DNA from: Colius striatus
Lineage: Eukaryota > Chordata > Aves > Coliiformes > Coliidae
DNA length: 64,000 nt
Direction of reading: 5' to 3'
Assembly (NCBI RefSeq): GCF_028858725.1
Contig: NC_084772.1
Location: 21,119,548 to 21,183,547, forward strand
Position numbers and translations under genes: made by a program. Under the pieces are notes generated by a model. The model was given only the letters and a program-made list of their open reading frames with translations. It was not told the DNA's origin and made no database searches. Positions 21,623 through 64,000 of this stretch are shown one piece after another; position 1 is the first letter of the stretch; each line of letters opens with the position of its first letter.

Positions 21623-22034
21623 CTGTTGGGAGGAAGGATTCAGCACTGGGCAAGGATGGTCCCTCCAGCTTCTCTCCACTCCAGGAGACCCTTTCCCACC
21701 AGCACCTGCCACCCTGAGCTGCAGCACAGCAGTGAGCCAGTGCCTCGGCGCAGCTGCCTTTAGGCAGGGGCTGGGCCTGCCCTTTGGCCAGGGTCAGGCC
21801 ACTGACGGTGGCCCAGGGCAGAGTCTGTTGCCAACACGGCTCTTACGCAAAGCCCTGGGGCACCAACTCAGCACTGGAGCAAAGGTGAGAGACAGGCACA
21901 GAGCTGCACACACACCCCGGCCCCTCAAGGACAGCAGGGGCTTGGGGGAGCCAGGGGCAACCATGATAACAGCCTCAGCTCTGTTACTGCAGGGACACCT
22001 CCCCCTGGGAACCTGCTGGGAGGTCCTGGAGAGC

Positions 22035-22160
22035 ATCCCCATCCCCATCCCCATCCCCATCCCCATCCCCATCCCCATCCCCATCCCCATCCCCATCCCC
22101 ATCCCCATCCCCATCCCCATCCCCATCCCCATCCCCATCCCCATCCCCATCCCCATCCCC
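22035..22160. repeat. (ATCCCC)21 hexanucleotide array in CIDEC intron 1
   Basis: There are 126 bp of perfect ATCCCC units. On the CIDEC-coding strand this is (GGGGAT)21, starting within 7 nt of the first donor. GGGG runs separated by AT are a G-quadruplex-forming pattern. Confidence 0.97.
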
Positions 22161-22166
22161 TCTCAC

Positions 22167-22195
22167 CTCCAGCAGCCCCCAGTCCGTCTCTCCCG
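22167..22195 (-). other. CIDEC: CIDEC probable non-coding first exon
   Basis: About 30 nt downstream of the TATA box the minus strand has ctgctggag|gtgagag, a good donor at 22167/22166. Spliced to the acceptor before 21622 it gives a short 5'UTR exon without an ATG. The transcription start is estimated, not seen. Confidence 0.5.
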
Positions 22196-22221
22196 GATCG
22201 CACCCTCCCACCCCACCGCAC

Positions 22222-22229
22222 CTTATATA
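22222..22229 (-). promoter_or_regulatory. CIDEC TATA box
   Basis: The minus strand reads gtatataagg, a strong TATA box, flanked upstream by a GC box (ggggcgg at about 22243). It is correctly spaced for the short first exon. A TATA-type promoter fits a tissue-restricted gene such as CIDEC. Confidence 0.65.
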
Positions 22230-22339
22230 CCTGTCACGAGGCTCCGCCCCCTCCGCGCCACACCTCCCGCCTCAGCCAATCCCCTGCCGGGCCGCTGGCG
22301 CGGGGGCGGGGCCAGCGGGGACCGTGAGGATGGGCTGTC

Positions 22340-22660
22340 CCAGTGCTGCTCCCTTCCAGTGCCTCCAGTAAGCTTCTTCCCAGTGAGCTCCCTCCCAGTA
22401 CCCGCAGCAGGATCCGTCCCAATGCCCCCAGTAAACAGCTTCCTGATAAGCTTCTTCCCATTCCCCAGCAGCCCTTTATCAATACCCTCAGTAAGCTCAA
22501 TGCCCCCAGTAAGCCTCCAACCAGTGCCCTAGTCAGCCCTTTCCCAGTATGCCCAGCAAGACCTCTCCCAGTACCCCCTCCCAATGCACCCAATCAGCCT
22601 CTTCCCAATGTCCCTGGTGAGGTCCCTCCCAGTGCCCCCAGTAAGCGGCCTCCTGGGCAT
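22340..22660. repeat. Degenerate minisatellite upstream of CIDEC
   Basis: Irregular units built on 'ccccagtaagc' and 'ttcccagtgcc' recur at about 20-35 bp spacing (for example near 22365, 22430, 22490, 22510 and 22635). They have no coding potential. Confidence 0.6.
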
Positions 22661-22849
22661 TTTGCACCTCTGGGACACCTCCCCTGTGCTCCTGGGGTGG
22701 GATTGGGCTCTGGCTGGAGAGCTGGCAAGGGTAGAGGCCCAGGGGGCTGTTGCATAGTCGGGACGAGGAGCTTGTGTTTAGGGCCCTGAGGTTGCCAAAG
22801 CAGGGGCAGAGCCTGCCTGGACAGAGAATGGCCACGGCTCCCAGGGGAC

Positions 22850-23112
22850 ATGTGTGCACACCACATCACACTCACATCTGTGCACACACACTCACATCTG
22901 TGCACACACACACATATCCATGCACACACAGCTCACTATGCTTGCACACCTGTCCCCACAGCCATGCACAGATGCATGCTGCATGCATGCCCATCCAGCT
23001 GTGTCTGCCTGCATGTCTGTGCCCCTCCATGTGTGTGTGCCCACGGCCAACACGTGCACACCTACCCCTCCATGTGTGTGCAGATACCCACTGCTCTGTG
23101 TGTGTGTGAATG
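22850..23112. repeat. CA/TG-rich low-complexity DNA
   Basis: Interspersed cacacac / catctgtgcacaca and tgtgtgtg tracts form an imperfect alternating purine-pyrimidine region between CIDEC and ZC3H18. It shows no unique feature. Confidence 0.8.
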
Positions 23113-23124
23113 TACCTACAAGGG

Positions 23125-23520
23125 CTGGAGCACAAGTGTGATGGGGAGCAGCTGAGGGAATGGGGGTGTTGAGCCTGGAGAAGAGGAGGCTGAGGGCAGA
23201 CAGGAGCCCTCTCTGACACTCCCTGACAGGAGGCTGCAGGGAGCTGGGGGTCAGGCTCTGCTCCCCAGTAATGAATGACAGGACGAGAGGAAGTGGCCTC
23301 AAATACCCCAGGGGAGGTTGAGGTTGGAGCTGAGGCAGAACTGTTTCCCTGAGAGGGGTGTCAGCCCCTGTGCCAGGCTGCCCAGGGAGCTGGGGGAGTG
23401 CCCAGCCCTGGAGGGACCCCAAAGCCCTGGAGCTGAGGTGCTGAGGGCCAGGGGTGAGTCGTGGGCTGGGCAGGGTGAGGGCAGGGCTGGGGCTGCAGCA
23501 GCTTCAGGGGCTTCTCCAGC
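23125..23520 (+). mobile_element. CR1 LINE fragment next to the ZC3H18 promoter
   Basis: A plus-orientation CR1 copy from 'gctggagcacaagtgtga' to 'cagcttcaggggcttctcc'. It abuts the CpG-rich promoter DNA that starts at about 23545. Confidence 0.85.
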
Positions 23521-23544
23521 CAGGAGCACTGTCCGTGGTGCCGC

Positions 23545-23960
23545 TGTGCTCAGCCCCGCGCCCGTTCCCGCGCGCGCCCGCGGCCCCTTTAAGGCGCGGC
23601 CGGGGGAGGGGGGGGGGGGGGGGGGAGCGCGAGCCCCCGCCCCGCCCTTCCCCCACCTCAGCGCGAGGGCCGTCGCGCGTGGATGACGTCACGCCATGGC
23701 CGCCCTGCGCCGCCGCGAGTAGAGGCCCCGTCCCGCGCCGCCGCCGCCGCTCCGCCGCCGCTTTCCCCTTCCCCCGCCCCGCGCCCGCCGCCTCCCTCCC
23801 CCGCTCCGGCCCGGCCCGGCCCGCTGCGCCCCCGCAGGTGAGCTGCTGCCCGCACAGCCCCGCTCGGCGGGCGCCGGCTGCGGCCTAGCTCCGGGCACGG
23901 GGGGGGGGCGGGCCCGGGCAACGGCGGAACCGGCGCAGCGGCCTCAAGCCGGGAGGGCGG
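23545..23960 (+). promoter_or_regulatory. ZC3H18: ZC3H18 CpG-island promoter and non-coding exon 1
   Basis: The segment is dense in CpG and contains an 18-G run (23608-23625), a perfect CRE TGACGTCA (23684-23691) and several GC boxes. A donor gcag|gtgagc at about 23837 marks the probable end of non-coding exon 1. No TATA box is evident. A broad housekeeping promoter fits ZC3H18. Confidence 0.75.
23696..23722 (+). other. Short upstream ORF (8 codons) in ZC3H18 leader
   Basis: gccATGG in strong Kozak context opens MAALRRRE followed by TAG. If transcription starts upstream of 23696 this is a uORF; if it starts downstream, the gccatggc is only a promoter motif. Confidence 0.35.
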
Positions 23961-24279
23961 CCTCCGCCCCGGCGGAGGATGCTGGGGTGCAGGAGCAGTC
24001 CCCTAGCCTGAGGTTGGGGAGGAAGGGGCGGCTATCGCTGGCAGTGAGGCGGAGGGTGGGCCTCACAGGGGGGAGCTCGGTTTGGGGATGGGGGGGTTGG
24101 GGAAGGAGGTGTCAGTTGGAGGCGAGGGGAGGGGTTGGGGAGGGCGGCCCCGTGGGGGGTACTGGGATGGGAAGGTGGGTACTTGGGTAGGGAGCCTTTG
24201 GTTTGGGGGTGGGGGATTTCCGGAGGACTGACCCCGCTTGATGGGGGTGAAGCTCTGACTGTTCTCCCTCTCCAAACAG

Positions 24280-24359
24280 GTGGGAAGAGGGAGAGCTCCA
24301 GCAGCCTCGGCCCGGGGGGCACAGCAGAAGGACCTCAGCCTGGCAGGAGGCCCTGGGAG
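24280..24359 (+). other. Probable ZC3H18 non-coding exon 2
   Basis: A pyrimidine tract plus 'ccaaacag' acceptor and a 'gggag|gtaagg' donor bound 80 nt with no ATG. It is inferred as an alternative 5'UTR exon. Confidence 0.4.
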
Positions 24360-25639
24360 GTAAGGGAGGTGTGGGGAGAAGAGCTGGGACCCACAGTGGC
24401 AGCAGCTGCACGTGGGGATCTGTTGTGCCCTGGGTAGGTGTAGCCCTGGTTTGGGTCATCTGCCTCACACAGCAGGTGCTGTGAGATGCCCCCTGCTCAG
24501 AGCTGCCCTTGTCTTTGCAAGTGTCCTGCCTCGTGGCTGCTGCAGGTGGTTTGAGTTCCCTGCACCAGTCATCTCAGCAGGGCTATCTCTTCTCAGAGCT
24601 TTCCCTTCAGCATCTATGCTAGCAGTATTTTCTTTTGTTGTCTTTGGTAGCTCAGCTCTTGTCAAACAGCCCTTCACAGTGCTGCTTTGGCTGCAGCAAG
24701 AGCAGCACCTGCAAGGTCTGAGCTCTTCTACCCAGTGTTCTGAGTAAAGTTAGACTCTTGAGGGTGATTATCCACGAGTTCTACAGAATAGAGGTACAAT
24801 CAGACTTGTTTTCTGTCATGGTACTGAGGCACTGCAAACTAGAAACTAACAGTTACCAGCAGAGCCCTGCAGGAAGAGCCCTGTGTGTTCCAGCAGTAGG
24901 AAAATCAGTTGCTCTATGAAAACAAAGTCCAGCTGTCCTACAGTACAGTTTCTCTTCAGGTTGAACCCCAAGATGTATCTGATTAGTGGAAAGGATTTGT
25001 TGCATCAAGCTGTTTGGCCGTTGGAAAGGGAATTTTCTCCTTTCTATCACAAAGATTTCTGCCTGAAGCAAAGAGCTTGTTTGTTGCTTCCTTTTGCTTC
25101 TGTCCTGTGGCCTCCCCAGGAGCTGTGAGGTCTGTGCTGGGGGGTACAGAGGTTGGGTGCCTGCTTGATTCTTGCCATCTGATTGATAATTTGTAGCATC
25201 TCAAGATTGAAGCCAATGGCTCTGTTGGGATCCAGGCTTCTGTAAGGTGCTCAGTGCCTTCCTGCCATCAGAGGTGCTGGAACCATCCTATATCCAAGGT
25301 GAATTCCTTGTTCACTTTTCATGGCACCGTCATAGCTCAGCCTTGGAGGGAGGGATTGATTTAATGAATGGAAATCATGCTTGTCAGGAGTGTTTTTACT
25401 TTGGTGGCTATTTCAGATCCCATCTTAACTGCCAGCTTTATCCTGTAGATGCTGCAGTGGGTTAGAGTAAGCTGCCATCCTTTCCAGCCTAGCTCAGTTC
25501 CTCTGCTGCCAAGATGCCACCTGCAGCAGCGAGCCAGTCAGTTGTACATAAAGCTTTACTTTGTTGGCTTGATCAAAGATGCTGCTCAAACTTCTCATGA
25601 CATCTAATTGCAAATGAGACAGCAGAGAGCAATAATAAA

Positions 25640-25795
25640 CAGAATGTGGGCCTCCTGCCTGCAGCTGAGAGCCATGGACCCAGAGTGGATGAGTTCCTGT
25701 GTGACTTGCTCCAGGTAATCCTGCTGTGACAGAGGGGTTGGACTGGATAATCTTTTCAGGTCCCTTCCAACCTGTAAGATTTTGTGGAATTAAGT
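25640..25795 (+). mobile_element. CR1 LINE 3' remnant
   Basis: A plus-orientation tail: 'gaggggttggactggata', 'aggtcccttccaacctgt', 'aagattttgtgga'. It lacks the rest of the element. Confidence 0.75.
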
Positions 25796-26079
25796 CAGTT
25801 TTGTAACAGAAGGGGTTGTGCAGCTTTGACCAAAGGTGACTTTGCCTGAGCTGCCTGTCATTCTAAAGATACCTCTGCTGAGTGAGAAGTGTTACTGTAT
25901 ACCTGATTCTTGCTCCATCATCCTTAGCTGCAAGTCAAACAACTTAATCTGTAGAAGTTAATATTTTGCTTTTGTAACTGGTTTTGAAGACAGGAAGAAA
26001 CTGGCACAAAAATGAGGGATGAAGCCTGTGCTTTCTGCTCTACCATGTCTGGCAGCCTTGCTGCTTCCATGTAGCCATC

Positions 26080-26740
26080 TCATGAAATTCAACAGGGGCA
26101 AGTGTAGAGGCTTACATCTGGGAAGGAATAACTCCATGTACCAGCACAGCTGGGGAATGAACTGTTAGAGAGCAGTGTAGAGAAAAGGGACCTAGAGGTA
26201 CTGGTTTGCAGCAGGATGAGCATGAGCCAGCAATGTACCCTTGTGGGCAAGAAGGCCAATGGCATCCTGGGGTGTGTCAGAAGGGCTGTGGGCAGTAGGT
26301 CAGAGAGGTTCTGCTCCTCCTCTACTATGCCCTCCTGAGACCACATCTGGAATATTGTGTCCAGTTCTGGGCCCCTCAGTTGCAGAAGGACAGGGAGCTG
26401 CTGCAGAGAGTTCAGCACAGGGCCACAGAGATGATGGAGTGGAGCATCTCCCTTGTGATGAAAGGCTGAGGGAGCTGGGGCTCTGCAGCTTGGAGGAGAC
26501 TGAGGGGTGACCTCATTCATATTTACAGATACATACAGGGTGGGTGTGAGAAGGATGGAGCCAGGCTGTGCTCAGTGATGGCCAATGACAGCACAAGGGG
26601 CAATGGGTACAAGCTGGAACAGAAGAGGTTCCAAAGAAACACAAGGAAAAGCTCCTTCAGTGTGAGGGTGAGGGAGCACTGGCAGGGGCTGCCCAGATGG
26701 GCTATGGAGTCTCCTTCTCTGGAGACATCCAAAACACCCT
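26080..26740 (+). mobile_element. CR1 LINE with remnant of ORF2 C-terminus
   Basis: A plus-orientation copy that includes a decayed end of the reverse transcriptase frame (the 'gtccagttctgggcccctca' region), followed by the 3'UTR-like part. Stops and frameshifts interrupt it and the extreme 3' tail is missing. Confidence 0.85.
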
Positions 26741-29700
26741 GTAAAGCCCAGCTTTGGGTGGCTACTAGAGCAGTGTCTTGGCATCATGCAGCAGAAATAC
26801 TATCTTTTCCATCATTAGTCTGACAGCTTTCTTATTTCCATCTCCTTTTTTTCCCCCGCTTCTGATGTTTATTCTGCCTATCATGGGTTTGGTTTGGGGG
26901 CATTTCCGTGGAGTTGCACATAAAATTGAAGCAAAAATCTGGTTCATTGGCTTTGGGGTGTCTTTTCTTGTTTCTACTGGTGAACTTGGAGCAACAAGCC
27001 TCAGGGTTTGGGCTCAACTGTGGTTCTCAGTGAAACAATTCAGCATTAAGAGGTGGTGGAGGAGCTCTTTTAAGTTCCTCCTGTGCATTTCATCGCTGCC
27101 TGAGAGGGTAAGGCCATGAGGACTGTTGCTGAAGGAGAACTTGAATCTGGGGAAGTACACACCAAAAGCAGGCTGCCTGGGTTTTGTGAACCCTTTTCAA
27201 CTGGGCTGCCATTTATTGTGCTTCTTACCATTTGCACTGATGGAAATTAATAGGAAATGATTGTAACTGATGCATGCAGTGGGTTTTTGTAATAGCTTTA
27301 ATAGCTGCTGGTGGAGGTGAGGTGAATGTTTTATACTTACCACCTCAGCTGGGGGTGAGAACACAGTCATATTTGTTTTCCCCCACCTCCCTTAAGGTCT
27401 TGATGTCAAATGCAGGAAGGCATCTCCTTAATTTAAATGCTTTTTCTTCGGTGCTGCTTATTTGCAAGAAATGAGGAAGCAAATTTCCTGCCTACATCAG
27501 CCCTTGACAGCTTTTCTGTTGCTGCTGGCCTCTCAAGGCTGCCCTTTCAGACAGAACATGCTGCATTGTTCTACCTGCACGCAGAGTGGAACTTCTCAGG
27601 CACTTGGTGATTAAAAGCACTGCCCTAAACTTACTCTTAAAGCCTGTGCATGCACCCATGAGCTCAGTATCAGCCTTTATGTATCCAGTAAGAATAGACT
27701 TTGTTTCACATTGCATCCTGTGCCCAGAGCTGCTATCGCTGCGGGGCAATCACTGCTGCCTTTTCCTTTGGCTTTTAACTTTTCAAGCTTTGGGAGCAAG
27801 AGCCAACTTCTTCAGGTGTGCAGAGACACAGGAGCTCAACATGAGACTCTGCTGCTGCCCCAGTGAATGTTTAGGTCATCCTTGTGTTTATCATCTTGTA
27901 CCTGTGCAGGGCTCCACAGACTTGAAGCAGAGCAGAGTTGTTAGGTCTTAACACAGGGACTTGCACTGCTCTGGGAGGGATTCCTGGTTGATTTTTTGAG
28001 CTCCTCTCATAGTATGGAGTGTGACTTTCATCTGGAGAGCTTGCTGCAAGTACCAGCTAACAATGTCTTCAGTAGGGTGAAGACAAGAGATGTTATCTCA
28101 GTGATGACAGTGCATCTGGCAGAGTACAAGACATAAATACCACAGCCCTGGTCCTGGGAAGTTGTGAAGCAGCAGATGAGTAGCAGGGGTAACAAAGTCA
28201 TCCTGCCTTCCTCATTTCCAGCCATGGGCTCTTAACAGAGAGGAAAGATGCTGAATGTTCCCCACTTTTACCCTGCTGCTCTGGTTCAGCACTGATTCTG
28301 TCCTTCCCCAAGTGGTTTGAGTTTCAGCTGCTGTCAAGGCCTGTCTTTGCTCTGGTGGTGTTTGCAGCCCGTGGCAGCCTGTCTGGATGCCATGGCTTGG
28401 TGTGCCTTCTGTCTGGCTGTTCTTGCTCTTTGATGCTAAATGACAACCTTTATGATGCAGAACCAGTCAGAGGAGCAGAGAAAAGTGACAGGGTTGGATC
28501 AGGAAAAAGTTAAGTAGCTCAGAGCTGCCTCGTGTTAGTAACTGTTATTTCAGGAAGGTCTGCTGGATGGGTTCCAATGAGCCACCAAAGTCTTGTGTTT
28601 GTAGCATTTCTGCTCTAAGGCTCTTTGATGCCTGCATGTTTACCTGTTGTTTTTATGCCATGTTTTTGATGCACCAGCAGTAAGTGTGCTTGCAGGGAGG
28701 TTGTAGCTAGGAGCAGATGAAGTAAAACATGACACTTATTAGGGTGAAGAAGTTGGGTTTGGAGGAGGAGGTGGCATGTGCTGAAGCAGTGAGTTTAGTC
28801 CCCTGGAAAGGTGCCACCGTGAGAGGAGCTGATGTCTGTGTTGAACTGTTCCACTGGTGCAACCAGAGAACTGCAGCCGCTGTTTTTATCTCATTTTGGT
28901 GCTGGAAAATCTGCTGAGGCACTTTTGTCAGCTCAGGCCCTTCTGAGGCAGCTGAGCTCTGTTGGATGCTGCTGACAGAGGCAGGGAAGGAGTTGCCATC
29001 ATTGTTTATAGGGCTAAGGACATGCTGCAGCAAGACACCACAGCCAAAGGATAGAGTTTTCAATCACCAAAAGCTTTTGGCTAGGTATAAACCAGTAATC
29101 TTCCTAGGAAGAGACAGCTCAACCAGTTCCTTGGGCCAGAGAGTTCTTCTGTAATAGGGAGGGGCTGTTTTCTGGAGTGAAATAAGCAGATGTATGGGTT
29201 GGCTTTGGAGCGGGTTTATTTTCTTGCTTTACATCTTGTCCTTTTCTGTTGCATTTATTATGCTTATAATAAGCAGACATCTAATTTTTAACTTCATACC
29301 AAGCACAGGTTCATACTGAACTTCTAGCAAAAGTTATGAAGTTGATCTGCTTCTTTGAAGGAATTTTGAATCTTGATATCAAGCAGGTGGGGATTAGCTG
29401 GAAAAATATGCACTGTCTAGATTAAACCTGACTAAAAACCCAGGAGCTTTCGTGGATGCTTCACTGTCTTTGCTTTCAGACCTATTCTGGCTGCAGTGTA
29501 ACAGGTACTGTAAAGGTACAGGCTGTTTTTGGAGCATCACTGCAAGCTGTGCTCCTGTGCCTCTTCAGGAGCTCATGCCGTCTGCCGTGCCCTGTGCTTT
29601 GAGTTACCAAACACGCCTGCAAACCTGGCCCTGTGTTCTGAAGCTCACTTGCAGCTTCACAGAAGAAATGCCACTGTGGATTGTGCCTCGAGTGAGGAGG

Positions 29701-29969
29701 CTGCCTTGGGATTTGTAACAGTGCTTGTGCAGCCTCACCTTTTAGAGCTTGTAGGTGAAATTCCACCCTGGAGCTCCTCTGCTGTGTGTGAGGGGTAACA
29801 AGCTCTCACCTAGTCTGGGACAGTACTGGAATCGCTTCTTGATGTGGCTTTAACTACCTATTTTCTTGAAGGTGCTATTGTAAACCATGTTCATGAGTTC
29901 AAGCAGCCTTTTTCTTCTTCAGGAGGTAAAATACCAGAGTACAGCTTCTTCAAGGTGAGCCTTTCTTAG

Positions 29970-63619
<33,650 letters not shown>

Positions 63620-64000
63620 GTAGAGGTACCTGGTTTGGCATTTTCTTCTTCAAGGGGTCCTGGGAAAAGGGAGGGAGGGGAGGGGGTGGAAGCAGAGATC
63701 TATAGAGCTCGTTTGGTGGTGCTATGGGCTCCGGGAAGATTGTTGGGTGAGGGCTGGTTCTTGCAGCTGCTGTAGGCTCAGGAAGCCCAGAGGCTTCACT
63801 GGAGGAGGGTGAGACCATGGAGGGAGACAGGCTCTGGAGCCAAATACATATTCACATCCTCCTATTCACGTGTCTCTGGCTGTAGAGGTGCCTTTTGCTG
63901 CCTGGGGCTTCTGCCTGACGCCCCCTCTCACCCTTGCAAGGTGATGTCAAATCATGAGTGTCACATTGCTCTTCCTCTGCTTAGACCATAGCAGAGTTGT
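63620..64000 (+). other. ZC3H18 intron at window end
   Basis: Intronic DNA after the last visible exon; no further exon found. Confidence 0.6.

Noticed and set aside
21794..22532. Open frames of repeated IPIPIP, MGMGMG or GDGDGD
   Set aside because: They are translations of the ATCCCC hexamer array in an intron.
26080..26740. Possible protein gene from long open frames
   Set aside because: The similarity is to the end of CR1 ORF2, with frame breaks; it is a dead retroelement fragment.

Overview
The window is vertebrate nuclear DNA and almost certainly from a bird. It carries many copies of the avian CR1 LINE (3'-terminal fragments ending in the typical 'gattctgtgattct' tail), a solo ERVL-type LTR of the kind common in neoavian genomes, GC-rich compact genes with short introns, and no mammalian SINEs. 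The order ZFPM1 - ZC3H18 matches human 16q24. The species is not identifiable by eye; the number of similar CR1 copies would suit a CR1-rich lineage.

Three protein-coding genes are supported, all as spliced reading frames reconstructed from exon/intron junctions. (1) ZFPM1 (FOG1), plus strand: eight coding exons from 1129 to a stop at 18511 and a poly(A) signal at 19013. The 5' exon(s) lie upstream of the window. All nine FOG1 zinc fingers, a PR-like N-terminal region and the CtBP-binding PIDLS motif are present. Its introns hold several clusters of GATA motifs, fitting a gene whose protein is a GATA-factor cofactor. (2) A CIDE-family lipid-droplet gene, best matched to CIDEC (FSP27), minus strand: five coding exons 21599 to 20301, 237 aa, a probable non-coding first exon and a TATA box at about 22222-22229. 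It is convergent with ZFPM1. Its first intron starts with a 21-copy GGGGAT hexanucleotide array. (3) ZC3H18, plus strand: CpG-island promoter at about 23545-23960, one or two non-coding 5' exons, ATG at 30033, and thirteen coding exons (plus a possible 33-nt microexon) up to 63619. The 3' end of the gene is beyond the window. The exons encode an acidic N-terminus, a CCCH zinc finger, an Arg-Glu-rich helix and a long RS domain.

Layout: 1-19.0 kb ZFPM1; 19.0-20.1 kb convergent intergenic gap; 20.1-22.2 kb CIDEC; 22.3-23.5 kb repeats (degenerate minisatellite, CA-rich DNA, CR1); 23.5-64 kb ZC3H18. The three genes share no pathway: FOG1 is a haematopoietic transcription cofactor, CIDEC acts in lipid-droplet fusion, and ZC3H18 links the cap-binding complex to nuclear RNA decay. 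The main points of interest are regulatory and structural: GATA-motif clusters, a CR1 element abutting the splice acceptor of the last ZFPM1 exon, a nested CR1, a G-rich hexamer array in CIDEC intron 1, and modular phase-2 exons in the RS domain of ZC3H18. I found no new gene system and no RNA genes.
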